DNA from: Vibrio ziniensis
GTDB lineage: Bacteria; Pseudomonadota; Gammaproteobacteria; Enterobacterales; Vibrionaceae
NCBI RefSeq assembly: GCF_011064285.1
Contig: NZ_CP049331.1
Coordinates: forward strand, 992,001-1,056,000
Direction of reading: 5' to 3'
Length of the DNA stretch: 64,000 nucleotides
Both the position numbers and the translations under genes were made by a program. Below are positions 17,533 to 28,382 of this stretch, one piece after another. Numbering within the stretch: the first letter of the stretch is position 1; every line of letters starts with the position of its first letter. The notes below the pieces were generated by a model, which worked only from the letters and a program-made list of their open reading frames with translations, was not told the DNA's origin and ran no database searches.

Positions 17533-19203
17533 ATGACTGAATCTTTTGCTCAACTCTTTGAAGAGTTCCTAAATGAAACTGAATTCCAACAAGGTAGTAT
17601 CGTTAAAGGTACTGTAGTAGCTATCGAGAACGGTTACGTTCTTGTAGATGCTGGCCTTAAGTCTGAATCTGCTATCCCTGCTGAACAATTCAAGAACGCT
17701 GCTGGCGAACTTGAAGTTGAAGTTGGTTCTCAAGTAGATGTTGCTCTAGACGCTGTTGAAGACGGTTTCGGTGAAACTCAACTTTCTCGTGAGAAAGCTA
17801 AGCGTCACGAATCATGGATCGTTCTTGAGAAAGCATACGAAGAAGCTGAAACTGTTGTTGGTATCATCAACGGTAAAGTTAAAGGCGGTTTCACTGTTGA
17901 ACTAAACGGTATCCGTGCATTCCTTCCTGGCTCTCTAGTAGACGTACGTCCAATCCGTGACACTGCTCACCTAGAAAACAAAGAGCTAGAGTTCAAAGTT
18001 ATCAAGCTAGACCAGAAACGTAACAACGTAGTTGTTTCTCGTCGTGCTGTTATCGAATCAGAAAGCAGCGTTGAGCGTGACGAACTTCTTGAAACTCTAC
18101 AAGAAGGTACTGAAGTTAAAGGTATCGTTAAGAACCTTACTGATTACGGTGCATTCGTTGACCTTGGTGGTGTTGACGGTCTTCTACATATCACTGATAT
18201 GGCATGGAAACGCGTTAAGCACCCATCAGAAATCGTTAACGTTGGTGACGAAATCCTAGTTAAAGTTCTTAAGTTCGATCGTGATCGTACTCGCGTATCA
18301 CTAGGTCTGAAACAACTTGGCGAAGATCCATGGGTAGCAATCGCTAAACGTTACCCAGAAGGTCACAAACTATCTGGTCGCGTAACTAACCTAACTGACT
18401 ACGGCTGCTTCGTTGAAATCGAAGAAGGCGTTGAAGGTCTAGTTCACGTTTCAGAAATGGATTGGACTAACAAGAACATCCACCCATCTAAAGTTGTTAA
18501 TGTTGGCGACGAAGTTGAGGTTATGGTTCTTGATATCGACGAAGAACGTCGTCGTATCTCTCTAGGTCTGAAACAGTGTAAAGCTAACCCATGGCAGTCA
18601 TTCGCTGAAGCGCAAGCTAAAGGCGATAAAGTTACTGGTAAGATCAAGTCAATCACTGACTTCGGTATCTTCATCGGTCTTGACGGCGGCATCGACGGTC
18701 TAGTTCACCTATCTGACATCTCTTGGAACGTTCCTGGAGAAGAAGCTGTACGTGAGTACAAGAAAGGTGACGAGATCTCTGCAGTTGTTCTAGCAGTAGA
18801 CGCAGAGCGTGAGCGTATTTCTCTAGGCGTTAAGCAAATGGAAAACGACCCATTCAATGCTTATGTAGCTGACAACAAGAAAGGTGCTCTAGTTAACGGT
18901 ACTGTTACTGCAGTTGACGCTAAAGGCGCAACTATCGAGCTAGAAGAAGGTGTAGAAGGTTACATCCGCGCTTCTGAAGTTGCTCGTGACCGCGTAGAAG
19001 ACGCTACTCTTATCCTAAGCGTTGGTGACAGCGTTGAAGCGAAATTTACTGGTGTTGACCGTAAAAACCGCGTAATCAACCTATCTATCAAAGCTAAAGA
19101 TGAAGCTGAAGAGCAAGAAGCTATGGCTTCTATCAACCAAGAAGATGGTGCTTCTTTCGGTAACGCAATGGCAGACGCTTTCAAAGCTGCTAAAGGCGAA
19201 TAA
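17533..19203 (+). CDS. rpsA: 30S ribosomal protein S1
   Basis: S1 (556 residues, 557 in E. coli) binds mRNA and helps load it on the ribosome. Six S1 RNA-binding domains run in series; examples are [38 protein letters not shown] and [18 protein letters not shown]. Codon use is highly biased, as for other ribosomal proteins. The upstream region lacks a strong Shine-Dalgarno sequence (AAGATTAAATAA), as is known for rpsA, whose leader is bound by S1 itself in E. coli. Confidence 0.98.
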   Translation: MTESFAQLFEEFLNETEFQQGSIVKGTVVAIENGYVLVDAGLKSESAIPAEQFKNAAGELEVEVGSQVDVALDAVEDGFGETQLSREKAKRHESWIVLEKAYEEAETVVGIINGKVKGGFTVELNGIRAFLPGSLVDVRPIRDTAHLENKELEFKVIKLDQKRNNVVVSRRAVIESESSVERDELLETLQEGTEVKGIVKNLTDYGAFVDLGGVDGLLHITDMAWKRVKHPSEIVNVGDEILVKVLKFDRDRTRVSLGLKQLGEDPWVAIAKRYPEGHKLSGRVTNLTDYGCFVEIEEGVEGLVHVSEMDWTNKNIHPSKVVNVGDEVEVMVLDIDEERRRISLGLKQCKANPWQSFAEAQAKGDKVTGKIKSITDFGIFIGLDGGIDGLVHLSDISWNVPGEEAVREYKKGDEISAVVLAVDAERERISLGVKQMENDPFNAYVADNKKGALVNGTVTAVDAKGATIELEEGVEGYIRASEVARDRVEDATLILSVGDSVEAKFTGVDRKNRVINLSIKAKDEAEEQEAMASINQEDGASFGNAMADAFKAAKGE

Positions 19204-19220
19204 TAGCTATCGCTAATAAG

Positions 19221-19248
19221 AAGGAGCCGTAAGGCTCCTTTTTTTTTG
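19221..19248 (+). terminator. Terminator after rpsA
   Basis: AAGGAGCC (19221-19228) and GGCTCCTT (19233-19240) form a stem with a GTAA tetraloop, followed by a long T run. Confidence 0.95.
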
Positions 19249-19500
19249 CACTTCTCAAAGATTAGAGAAATTGAACATTTAACTTGCTGAACTTAATGCG
19301 TTAATCACCTTTTTCGCAGAAATAGTGTACTTGCAAAGCACTTTGTTACTAAATGAGCTAATGTTTTAGTAAATAAACCGAAGATCTTTAGAAAAACTAT
19401 TAGGTGTTTTACTGGATCATTTTCTACAATACTAAGTAAGTGTTTGTTGGAATTGATATTACTTACTATAATAAGTAATAGAACATCTATGAGGGAAATT

Positions 19501-19779
19501 ATGACTAAGTCTGAATTGATCGAAAGGCTCTGTGCTGAGCAAACACATCTGTCGGCAAAAGAAATCGAAGATGCGGTAAAAGATATTCTTGAGCATATGG
19601 CTAACACTCTAGAGAGTGGAGATCGCATCGAAATTCGTGGTTTCGGTAGTTTCTCTCTTCACTTTCGTGAACCACGCGTTGGTCGTAATCCTAAGACAGG
19701 TGATAAAGTTGAATTGGAAGGTAAATACGTACCTCACTTCAAACCTGGTAAGGAATTACGCGAGCGAGTAAACGGTTAA
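19501..19779 (+). CDS. ihfB: Integration host factor subunit beta
   Basis: IHF-beta (92 residues) forms the sequence-specific DNA-bending heterodimer with IHF-alpha. It shows the HU/IHF fold: [10 protein letters not shown] start, [25 protein letters not shown] beta arm (split here for reading: [17 protein letters not shown]) and the [12 protein letters not shown] end. The frame is open from 19444, but GAGGGAAA before the ATG at 19501 and family length fix the start. It follows rpsA, as in E. coli. The roughly 300 bases in between hold the rpsA terminator and presumably the ihfB promoter. Confidence 0.97.
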   Translation: MTKSELIERLCAEQTHLSAKEIEDAVKDILEHMANTLESGDRIEIRGFGSFSLHFREPRVGRNPKTGDKVELEGKYVPHFKPGKELRERVNG

Positions 19780-19803
19780 TCTCTTCAAACGAATTGATTT
19801 AAT

Positions 19804-19836
19804 AAGCGGCATACTGATGAAGTATGCCGCTTTTTT
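19804..19836 (+). terminator. Terminator after ihfB
   Basis: AAGCGGCATACT (19804-19815) pairs with AGTATGCCGCTT (19821-19832), followed by T residues. Confidence 0.95.
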
Positions 19837-19912
19837 ATGACATATAGACATGGTTTGTCAGGGGATTTTCCTGCATAATCAGTAGAGCCGATTTATAGAT
19901 AGGTGATGGACT

Positions 19913-20200
19913 ATGAAAATTATAAAAATCGTGGTGGTACTCGCTCTCTTTTTGATTGCGCTAGCTTTGGGTTCTCAAAACCAAGCGGTAGTGACGTTCA
20001 ATTATTTACTTGCTCAAGGTGAGTTTAACCTATCTACGCTTCTCGGTTCTGTATTCGTCTCAGGTTTCGTTATTGCTTGGATTATTTTTGGCAGCTTGCA
20101 TCTAAAATCACAATTAAAAGTGCGCAAATTGAATAAACAGCTAAAAAAGATCACACCAGCCACCAAAGAACCATCTGAAAACAAAGTGAATATTGGATAA
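19913..20200 (+). CDS. lapA: Lipopolysaccharide assembly protein LapA
   Basis: LapA (95 residues, DUF1049) is a small inner-membrane protein with two membrane helices, at about residues 4-22 and 42-64, and a basic cytoplasmic tail. It works with LapB in controlling lipopolysaccharide synthesis. It is the first gene of a lapA-lapB pair; 12 bases separate the two. AGGTGA precedes the start. Confidence 0.9.
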   Translation: MKIIKIVVVLALFLIALALGSQNQAVVTFNYLLAQGEFNLSTLLGSVFVSGFVIAWIIFGSLHLKSQLKVRKLNKQLKKITPATKEPSENKVNIG

Positions 20201-20212
20201 GGCTTTTTTTAG

Positions 20213-21382
20213 ATGTTAGAAATTCTCTTCTTGTTATTGCCAATTGCCGCCGCTTACGGTTGGTACATGGGTAACCGTAGTGCCCAACATGACAAGCAGA
20301 AGCATTCACACCAAATTTCACGTCAATATGTGACGGGGTTAAATTTGCTACTGTCTGATCAGTCAGACAAGGCCGTTGACCACTTTATTGAACTTCTTCA
20401 AGTTGATAACGAGACTATCGATACTCACCTTGCTTTGGGTAACTTATTTCGTTCGCGAGGAGAAGTCGATCGAGCTATTCGAATCCATCAAAATCTTATT
20501 TCTCGTTCCGGATTAACCATAGATCAAAAGAACTTAGCTCTTCAGCAATTAGCTAAAGATTACATGGTATCGGGCTTTTTAGATCGAGCAGAGAAAATAT
20601 TTGAACAACTTGTCGATGAGCCTGAGCATCGTGAGTCGGCTATACAGCAATTGACATCCATTTATCAGCAAACACGAGAATGGCACAAAGCTATCGAATG
20701 TGCTTCAGTGTTGGTCAAAATGGGTCGTAAACGGATGAAAAGTAGTATTGCTCATTTCCTTTGTGAATTAGCAATGCAAGAAAAAGCGAATGGTAGCGAC
20801 AGCAAAAGTATTCAATTGTTTAAACGTGCACTGTCAGAGGATCCTAAATGTGTCAGAGCGAGCATTGCTCTAGGTAAGTCTTATTTAGAAAGTGACGATT
20901 ATAAACACACAATCCATTACTTAAAGATGGTTCTCGACCAAGATATTGACTTTATTGGTGAGGTATTACCAACACTTGCGGAGTGCTATCACCATCTTGG
21001 GCAAGAACAAGAATTAGTCGAATTTTTGCGTAAGTGTATTGAGAATAAAGCCGGAGTATCTGCAGAATTAATGTTGGCACAACTTGTCGCTCAACATGAA
21101 GGTGTTGCCACTGCGCAGGAGCTTCTGACTAGGCAGTTAGTAAAGAACCCAACGATGAAAGGGTTCTATCGTTTGATCGATTATCACATCGCTGAGGCTG
21201 AAGAAGGGCGAGCGAAAGCAAGCTTGTCTACGCTTAAAAAGCTTGTCGGCGAACAGTTAAAAGTGAAACCACATTATCGTTGCCGAAAATGTGGGTTTTC
21301 AACCCATTCCCTATATTGGCATTGTCCTTCTTGTAAAGGGTGGGGTTCGGTCAAACCTATTCGCGGTTTGGATGGTGAATAG
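20213..21382 (+). CDS. lapB: Lipopolysaccharide assembly protein LapB (YciM)
   Basis: LapB (389 residues) adapts the essential lipid A enzyme LpxC for degradation by FtsH. It has an N-terminal membrane anchor (LFLLLPIAAAYGWYMGNRS), a series of tetratricopeptide repeats over about residues 30-350, and a C-terminal rubredoxin-like metal site with two CxxC motifs (CRKCGFS and CPSCKGWG). The length equals that of E. coli LapB (389). It is coupled to lapA. Confidence 0.95.
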   Translation: MLEILFLLLPIAAAYGWYMGNRSAQHDKQKHSHQISRQYVTGLNLLLSDQSDKAVDHFIELLQVDNETIDTHLALGNLFRSRGEVDRAIRIHQNLISRSGLTIDQKNLALQQLAKDYMVSGFLDRAEKIFEQLVDEPEHRESAIQQLTSIYQQTREWHKAIECASVLVKMGRKRMKSSIAHFLCELAMQEKANGSDSKSIQLFKRALSEDPKCVRASIALGKSYLESDDYKHTIHYLKMVLDQDIDFIGEVLPTLAECYHHLGQEQELVEFLRKCIENKAGVSAELMLAQLVAQHEGVATAQELLTRQLVKNPTMKGFYRLIDYHIAEAEEGRAKASLSTLKKLVGEQLKVKPHYRCRKCGFSTHSLYWHCPSCKGWGSVKPIRGLDGE

Positions 21383-21432
21383 TCATAGGTCAAAAGACCC
21401 AAAATATTGGTGATTGATTAGCCAATAAGACT

Positions 21433-21458
21433 TGCAGCTCAAATAGCTGCATTTTTTT
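21433..21458 (+). terminator. Terminator after lapB
   Basis: TGCAGCT (21433-21439) pairs with AGCTGCA (21445-21451), followed by seven T residues. It lies just before pyrF. Confidence 0.85.
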
Positions 21459-21484
21459 AGCTCAATAGAGACTTAGGAGTAGAA

Positions 21485-22180
21485 ATGAACGACCAGAAAG
21501 TGATCGTTGCACTGGATTATGATAACCAAGCGGATGCGCTTGCATTCGTCAGTAGAATTGACCCAACAAGCTGTCGCTTAAAAGTGGGCAAAGAGATGTT
21601 TACACTCTTTGGTCCGGATTTCGTTCGTGAACTACACAAACGTGGCTTCTCTGTATTTTTGGACCTTAAGTTTCACGATATTCCGAATACCTGTTCTAAA
21701 GCAGTAAAAGCGGCCGCGGAACTTGGCGTTTGGATGGTGAATGTCCACGCAAGCGGTGGTGAGCGAATGATGGCGGCATCTCGCGAAATATTAGAACCTT
21801 ACGGTAAAGATCGCCCACTGTTGATTGGTGTTACGGTTCTCACTAGCATGGAACAAAGCGACCTTGCGGGTATCGGCTTGGATGTTAAACCTCAAGAGCA
21901 AGTTATGCGTTTGGCTAGCTTGAGCAAAAATGCAGGTTTGGACGGAGTAGTGTGTTCTGCTCAAGAGTCACAGATGCTAAAACAAAGCTTAGGTAAGGAT
22001 TTCAAATTAGTGACTCCAGGTATCAGACCTGCTGGCGCTGATGTCGGTGACCAACGCCGCATTATGACTCCATATGAAGCTGTCCAAGCTGGTTCAGACT
22101 ACCTTGTTATTGGCCGACCAATTACTCAGGCGACTGATCCTGCGGCAGTACTTGCAGAAATTAACGCATTGTTAGCGTAA
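21485..22180 (+). CDS. pyrF: Orotidine 5'-phosphate decarboxylase
   Basis: PyrF (231 residues) makes UMP from orotidine 5'-phosphate, the last step of UMP synthesis. The catalytic Asp-Lys-Asp set lies in [12 protein letters not shown]. The phosphate-binding end has [17 protein letters not shown] and [16 protein letters not shown] precedes the ATG. It has its own terminator and is convergent with miaE. Confidence 0.98.
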   Translation: MNDQKVIVALDYDNQADALAFVSRIDPTSCRLKVGKEMFTLFGPDFVRELHKRGFSVFLDLKFHDIPNTCSKAVKAAAELGVWMVNVHASGGERMMAASREILEPYGKDRPLLIGVTVLTSMEQSDLAGIGLDVKPQEQVMRLASLSKNAGLDGVVCSAQESQMLKQSLGKDFKLVTPGIRPAGADVGDQRRIMTPYEAVQAGSDYLVIGRPITQATDPAAVLAEINALLA

Positions 22181-22196
22181 TATCATTGGAACCGAC

Positions 22197-22222
22197 AAAA
22201 GCCAGCGTATCGCTGGCTTTTT
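22197..22222. terminator. Bidirectional terminator between pyrF and miaE
   Basis: AAAAGCCAGCG (22197-22207) and CGCTGGCTTTT (22211-22221) form an 11-bp stem with A and T runs that can serve both strands. Confidence 0.93.
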
Positions 22223-22996
22223 CTATACTGGTGAGCCAGAGTGAAATCGAAACTCGTTATCGCGAGAAGAGATGAGTTCGGCTTCTATATCGCCAAAGAG
22301 TTTAATTCTATCGGTAATATCTTGTTCAGAGATTTGCTCAGCAAGTGCTAAGTAGTCTTGGTAGTGACGAGCTTCTGACCTAAGTAGGGAGATATAGAAC
22401 TTTTGTATCGTTTCCTCTAAATAAGGCGCAAGTTTAGCAAAGCGCTCACATGAACGTGCTTCGATATATGCTCCGATGATCAGTTTATCGATAAGAGCTT
22501 CAGGCTCATAGGTTCGAACGTGTTTAATCATTCCCTTAGCATAACGACTGGCTGTGATGGGACGATATTCTAATCCTTGCTGCTCTATTATCTCTAATAC
22601 CTGATAGAAGTGATGAAGCTCTTCTCTGATAAGCAGAACCATCTTGTCAATCATATCTTGTCCATATGAGCAGCCGTCTTTAGCTTTAATGGATTTGGAT
22701 AATTGACTTTTCCCTCGTAATGTATCGAGGCTTCCGATGCCTTTAAATGCAAACAACTCATAAGGCTCTACAAGTTGAGTTATTTGCTCTTTACCTTCAT
22801 CGGTAAGAACGTATCGCTTTAGCAAGAATACTGCGCTCTGAGCAGCTTTCAGCTCACATAGCAGGTGATCTCGTAGAATCCTGGATAAATTCTCAGGCTT
22901 TTGGGCTTCTTCAATCCAAGCATCAGGGGTTGTGCATTGTAGGAACTGATTTATTGGGTTGAGTAGTTTATTGACGGTGTGGTATTCGTTCATCAT
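22223..22996 (-). CDS. miaE: tRNA-(ms2io6A37) hydroxylase MiaE
   Basis: MiaE (257 residues) is a non-haem di-iron mono-oxygenase that hydroxylates the isopentenyl side chain of the modified adenosine at tRNA position 37. The ferritin-like helices carry the metal ligands in REELHHFYQVLE and SEARHYQDYLAL. Two adjacent ATG codons (22996 and 22993) could each be the start; the ribosome-binding site is weak for both. A minus-strand terminator separates it from the upstream gene at 23065. Confidence 0.9.
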   Translation of the reverse strand: MMNEYHTVNKLLNPINQFLQCTTPDAWIEEAQKPENLSRILRDHLLCELKAAQSAVFLLKRYVLTDEGKEQITQLVEPYELFAFKGIGSLDTLRGKSQLSKSIKAKDGCSYGQDMIDKMVLLIREELHHFYQVLEIIEQQGLEYRPITASRYAKGMIKHVRTYEPEALIDKLIIGAYIEARSCERFAKLAPYLEETIQKFYISLLRSEARHYQDYLALAEQISEQDITDRIKLFGDIEAELISSRDNEFRFHSGSPV

Positions 22997-23004
22997 TCTT
23001 ATAA

Positions 23005-23030
23005 GAAAAAAGGTTGCCGAGGCAACCTTT
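23005..23030 (-). terminator. Minus-strand terminator between the coiled-coil gene and miaE
   Basis: AAAGGTTGCC (23009-23018) and GGCAACCTTT (23021-23030) form a stem; the A run at 23005-23010 gives a T run on the minus strand. Confidence 0.88.
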
Positions 23031-23064
23031 CATTAAACTAAGTATTACGTTGGTAATGATTATA

Positions 23065-23829
23065 TTACCACTTTTTCTTTTCACCAAAGAGCGCTTCCAT
23101 ATCACTGTTACGTTCTTTTTCTTCGATCTCTTGTAGCTCCGTTGCGCTTTTTGTTTGACGTTTGTGTTCTAAATCATCATACATTTGTTGCAACTTCTCT
23201 CTTGCTTGGTTTGAGTAGTTGTCATTCTTTGTACTAAGAACATCAAGGCCTTTTCGTAGTAATTGAATAGCTGTGCCTGGTTGACCTCGAATAATAGAGT
23301 CATTTGCACGCTTAATAACGTTTTCAATGTTAATACGTATTTGGATGTTTTCTAAACGAGCATTTTCTGCGACATAAGCTTGGGTTTCGAATCGACCCTT
23401 GTTATGTTCACTTTTAATTGTATCGCGTAAGCGCTTAACCAGTTTAAGCATAACAATCGCTTGCTTGTCACTACTTGGAACTTTAAAGGTTGTGCTATCT
23501 CCACCGGAGTGGTGTTCTTTCAAATGTTTAATTTGTGCATTCATATGTTCGATGCGCTGTGCCAACTGTTTGTTTTTTGGCTCTAACTCAAACATATTTT
23601 GTAGACAATCTAAAATTCGGACATTTAGGCAAAGAAGTAACTCTTTGCTAAAAGGCAAGTGATGAGCATTACCTATAAGGTCTTCGGTCGCATCTATTAT
23701 CGCTAAATATCTCGAAGACTCTTGTTTTCTCGCGGCTTCCACTTTGAATTTGTATTGCAACATAATGTTGTAACCCAATACTAATATAAGCAGTATGGCA
23801 ACCAGTGCGATGATTAAACCTATATTCAT
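23065..23829 (-). CDS. Membrane-anchored coiled-coil protein of unknown function
   Basis: I do not recognise a named family with certainty. The 254-residue product has one N-terminal membrane helix (NIGLIIALVAILLILVLGY). A long charged, mostly helical region follows, with a heptad-like stretch around HMNAQIKHLKEHH. Near residues 185-210 the segment RGQPGTAIQLLRKGLDVLS resembles a single TPR-like helix pair, and the C terminus is rich in Glu and Lys. The frame extends to a TTG at 23853, but the ATG at 23829 leads straight into the membrane helix. Both choices have weak ribosome-binding sites. It stands alone, divergent from cysB, with its own terminator. Confidence 0.75.
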   Translation of the reverse strand: MNIGLIIALVAILLILVLGYNIMLQYKFKVEAARKQESSRYLAIIDATEDLIGNAHHLPFSKELLLCLNVRILDCLQNMFELEPKNKQLAQRIEHMNAQIKHLKEHHSGGDSTTFKVPSSDKQAIVMLKLVKRLRDTIKSEHNKGRFETQAYVAENARLENIQIRINIENVIKRANDSIIRGQPGTAIQLLRKGLDVLSTKNDNYSNQAREKLQQMYDDLEHKRQTKSATELQEIEEKERNSDMEALFGEKKKW

Positions 23830-25115
<1,286 letters not shown>

Positions 25116-25169
25116 GACTTTTACTTCATTTGCCTCTCCCTCTAAACTAATGCCAGTTTAGGGGGATCC

Positions 25170-26375
25170 ATGCAGTCTAGATTTCAAACACTCGATAAAT
25201 TCTTAATTACACACCAATCGCTTTGGCGCTTTGAAGCTTTCTTTCAATGCTTTGAAGGGACGCTATTGTGGCCGCAATATCCTCAATTAAATAATTGGCT
25301 TAACACTCTGAGCGTAGAGAATATCGATCGGCTGAAAAATAATCCTGATGAAATTCTTGACCAACTCTCTAATCTCATCCCTGAACTTCGTATCATTCCT
25401 GAACTCGCTTATTTACCGACAGCCCAGCATGCGGTACTAGAAAGAAATATAGCATTGGAAGCTGGCATACCAGGTAGAAAGCTTAATCAGATTCATGCGT
25501 TGGGGCAGTGTGTTCTTTCTCATCATCATGGCCGAGAATGGCTTGAATGGTGTTCTGGAAAAGGATACTTGGGGAGAATTCTGGCTTTCAATTCAAACCT
25601 ACCTGTCGTGAGCTTTGAATATCAACAGGAGCTTTGTGACTCTGGGCAAAAAGATGCTGAGCATCTTTCATTGCCGATGACATTTGTTCAAGGCGATGCA
25701 TTTGATCTTAAAAGCGCTGAGGTGTTTCACTCGGAACAGCATGCAGTGGCTTTACACGCTTGTGGGGATTTGCACGTTCAGCTTATGCGTTATGCCTCCC
25801 GCGCAAAGACCAAAACGATCAGTTTTTCACCGTGCTGTTACCATTTAACGCAAGGCGATACATATCTAGCGCAATCAATGTTGGGTAAGCACTCTAAGCT
25901 ACGATTAACGAAGCAAGAATTAAGAATACCACTGCAAGAGACGGTTACTGGAGGCGAGCGGGTAAAACGCCACAGACAACAAGAGATGAGTTTTAGGCTG
26001 GGCTTAAACGCTCTATTAAATGAAGCACTTGCAGTCAACGAATACATACCAATACCTAGCATTAAAAAGTCTTTGTTAAGCGAAGGCTTTGAAGCATTCT
26101 GTGTATGGGCGTCTGAGCAAAAAGGTTTTGATCTGCCCGATATTAATTTTTCTCACTATGAAAAGATAGGTGTTGAACGTTTCTGGCAAATGGAACGCTT
26201 AAGTTTGGTTCAACAATGCTTTCGTCGTTTATTGGAGATCTGGCTTGTGCTTGATAAGGCGATGTTTTTGCAAGAGAGCGGTTATCGAGTCGAACTAAGT
26301 GAATTTTGTAAACGAGAAAGTACGCCGAGAAACATTCTTATTCATGCGGTAAGAGATCAAAATCGGCAGTCATAA
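25170..26375 (+). CDS. SAM-dependent methyltransferase of unknown target
   Basis: The 401-residue protein has a class I methyltransferase core. The SAM-binding motif I is EWCSGKGYLGR near residues 124-135, followed by an acidic residue in VVSFEYQ, then QGDAFDL and ALHACGDLH. Near residue 218 the motif FSPCCYHL is notable: such a Pro-Cys-Cys-Tyr-His element occurs in a family of uncharacterised methyltransferase-like proteins with eukaryotic relatives (GSTCD-like). Its substrate is unknown to me. GGGGGA lies well placed before the ATG. It is convergent with ald and may be co-transcribed with cysB, 54 bases upstream. Confidence 0.75.
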   Translation: MQSRFQTLDKFLITHQSLWRFEAFFQCFEGTLLWPQYPQLNNWLNTLSVENIDRLKNNPDEILDQLSNLIPELRIIPELAYLPTAQHAVLERNIALEAGIPGRKLNQIHALGQCVLSHHHGREWLEWCSGKGYLGRILAFNSNLPVVSFEYQQELCDSGQKDAEHLSLPMTFVQGDAFDLKSAEVFHSEQHAVALHACGDLHVQLMRYASRAKTKTISFSPCCYHLTQGDTYLAQSMLGKHSKLRLTKQELRIPLQETVTGGERVKRHRQQEMSFRLGLNALLNEALAVNEYIPIPSIKKSLLSEGFEAFCVWASEQKGFDLPDINFSHYEKIGVERFWQMERLSLVQQCFRRLLEIWLVLDKAMFLQESGYRVELSEFCKRESTPRNILIHAVRDQNRQS

Positions 26376-26385
26376 AATAAGGATA

Positions 26386-26411
26386 GGATACCGAGTACAG
26401 ACTCAGTATCC
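26386..26411. terminator. Hairpin between convergent methyltransferase gene and ald
   Basis: GGATACCGAGT and ACTCAGTATCC form an 11-bp stem with one mismatch around ACAG. There is no T run, so terminator function is uncertain. Confidence 0.5.
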
Positions 26412-26418
26412 ATATCTG

Positions 26419-27543
26419 TCAGTTAAACATCGCAATCGCTTGTTTTGGGTCAAGGTAATCAATATGGAAAGCGTCAGCAACGGCTTTACAGGTAACCTTA
26501 CCGTGAATCACATTGAGCCCATTTAGCAACCCTAAGTCTTCCAATAATGCTCTTTGATAACCTTTGTTTGCCAGTTTGAGTATATAGGGTAGAGTGGCAT
26601 TGTTAAGAGCGTAAGTTGACGTTCTAGCAACGGCTCCGGGCATGTTGGCAACACAATAGTGGACTACATCATCAATGATATAGGTGGGCTCTGCGTGCGT
26701 TGTTGCGTGCGATGTTTCGAAACAACCACCTTGGTCAATGGCGACATCTACAATAGCAGAGCCTGCTTTCATTTGTTTGATGTTCTGTTTAGTGACCAAT
26801 TTGGGGGCCGCAGCTCCTGGGATTAAAACCGCACCTATAATTAGGTCCGCGTTTAGAACATTTTGTTCTACCGTATCTTTAGTTGAGAATAAGACTTTTG
26901 CGCGACCTTGAAATTCCTCATCAAGTTTGCGTAATGTATCAATGTTTTTGTCGATGATCGTAACGTCAGCTCTTAGCCCAACAGCCATCCTCGCGGCGTT
27001 CGCGCCGACCACACCACCACCAAGAATCACTATTTTTGCAGGCGCTACGCCTGGTACACCACTTAGCAATAAACCACATCCACCGCGTGATTTTTCTAAG
27101 GCTTGTGCACCTGCTTGAATAGACATTCTGCCTGCGACCTCAGACATTGGTGCTAATAGTGGTAAGCGACCCATATTATCTGTTACAGTCTCATATGCTA
27201 TACAGACAGCTTTGCTCTTGATTAGCTCTTCAGTTTGTGGAAAATCTGGAGCTAGGTGTAAATAAGTAAATAATATTTGCCCTTCTTTGAGCAATGCTCG
27301 TTCTACAGCTTGAGGTTCTTTAACCTTTACAATCATCTCTGCTTTCGCAAATATGTCTGCAGCGGTAGGAAGAATGGATGCGCCTGCGGCGGTGTAATCG
27401 TCGTCGGAAATACCAATGCCATTTCCGGCATTTGTTTCTATAAAGACTTGGTGGCCGTGAGAGATAAGTTCTCTCACACTTGAAGGGATCATACCGACAC
27501 GGTATTCGTGGTTTTTGATTTCTTTAGGTACACCAATGATCAT
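26419..27543 (-). CDS. ald: Alanine dehydrogenase
   Basis: Ald (374 residues) interconverts L-alanine and pyruvate plus ammonia with NAD. The N-terminal catalytic part begins MIIGVPKEIKNHEYRVGM. The Rossmann domain has KIVILGGGVVGANAARMA, and the catalytic His and Asp appear in FTYLHLAPD and VDVAIDQGGCFE. AAGGAG precedes the ATG. It is divergent from lrp; a neighbouring lrp often controls ald, so Lrp regulation is likely but inferred. Confidence 0.97.
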   Translation of the reverse strand: MIIGVPKEIKNHEYRVGMIPSSVRELISHGHQVFIETNAGNGIGISDDDYTAAGASILPTAADIFAKAEMIVKVKEPQAVERALLKEGQILFTYLHLAPDFPQTEELIKSKAVCIAYETVTDNMGRLPLLAPMSEVAGRMSIQAGAQALEKSRGGCGLLLSGVPGVAPAKIVILGGGVVGANAARMAVGLRADVTIIDKNIDTLRKLDEEFQGRAKVLFSTKDTVEQNVLNADLIIGAVLIPGAAAPKLVTKQNIKQMKAGSAIVDVAIDQGGCFETSHATTHAEPTYIIDDVVHYCVANMPGAVARTSTYALNNATLPYILKLANKGYQRALLEDLGLLNGLNVIHGKVTCKAVADAFHIDYLDPKQAIAMFN

Positions 27544-27699
27544 CCTGACTCCTTAGTCTAACTTGGTTGTATTGACTGTGTCTTGAGTTGCATGGCGAGT
27601 TTATTGCTAGTATATGCGCTATTGTTTAAGATTTGAAACTGCATATTAAAAAGTTGTAGTATATTTTTTGCAAGGAAGTAATTAAGGTGGAATATAAAA

Positions 27700-28194
27700 A
27701 TGGCAGACAACTATAAAAGGCCGTCCAAGGATCTTGACCGTATCGACCGCAACATCTTGAATGAGTTGCAGAAAGACGGTCGTATTTCGAACGTTGAATT
27801 GTCTAAGCGAGTAGGTCTATCTCCAACGCCGTGCTTGGAGCGTGTTCGTCGCTTAGAACGTCAGGGTTACATTACTGGCTATACAGCGTTATTAAACCCT
27901 CAATATCTTGATGCATCACTATTGGTTTTCGTAGAAATTACGCTAAATCGTGGTGCTCCAGACGTATTTGAACAGTTTAATACCGCAGTTCAAAAACTGG
28001 ATGACATCCAAGAGTGTCACCTAGTTTCAGGTGATTTCGACTACTTATTAAAAACTCGTGTATCAGACATGGGGGCTTATCGTAAGTTGCTTGGGGATAC
28101 ACTGTTACGTTTACCTGGTGTAAACGACACACGTACCTATGTAGTAATGGAAGAGGTCAAACAAACCAATCAGTTAGTTATCAAAACTCGTTAA
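27700..28194 (+). CDS. lrp: Leucine-responsive regulatory protein Lrp
   Basis: Lrp (164 residues, as in E. coli) is a global regulator of amino-acid metabolism. The N-terminal helix-turn-helix covers RIDRNILNELQKDGR to SKRVGLSPTPCLERVRRLE. The C-terminal RAM (ACT-like) domain binds leucine (QECHLVSGDFDYLLK). AGGTGG precedes the start. The 156-base gap to ald is the likely shared control region. lrp next to ftsK matches E. coli order. Confidence 0.97.
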   Translation: MADNYKRPSKDLDRIDRNILNELQKDGRISNVELSKRVGLSPTPCLERVRRLERQGYITGYTALLNPQYLDASLLVFVEITLNRGAPDVFEQFNTAVQKLDDIQECHLVSGDFDYLLKTRVSDMGAYRKLLGDTLLRLPGVNDTRTYVVMEEVKQTNQLVIKTR

Positions 28195-28288
28195 TCATAC
28201 TTTAGTTCAGAATAGTGGTATTTCTTTCCGCATTCTGACTTTAGTTAATTGGGTTTTTGACCTTGATATGGTTAAATCTTCGAACAAA

Positions 28289-28310
28289 CCGAGCGGCTTT
28301 TGCCGCTCGG
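28289..28310 (+). terminator. Terminator after lrp
   Basis: CCGAGCGGC (28289-28297) and GCCGCTCGG (28302-28310) form a GC-rich stem with a TTTT loop. The downstream T run is weak. Confidence 0.7.
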
Positions 28311-28382
28311 ACTGTTTTCACCTATCCAATATGAGTATAGTGTTACTCACGTTGGCCATAATAATCATAGTCAAGTTGGTTT

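Noticed and set aside
28195..28382. LexA box upstream of ftsK, as in E. coli
   Set aside because: I found no CTGT-N8-ACAG sequence in the gap.
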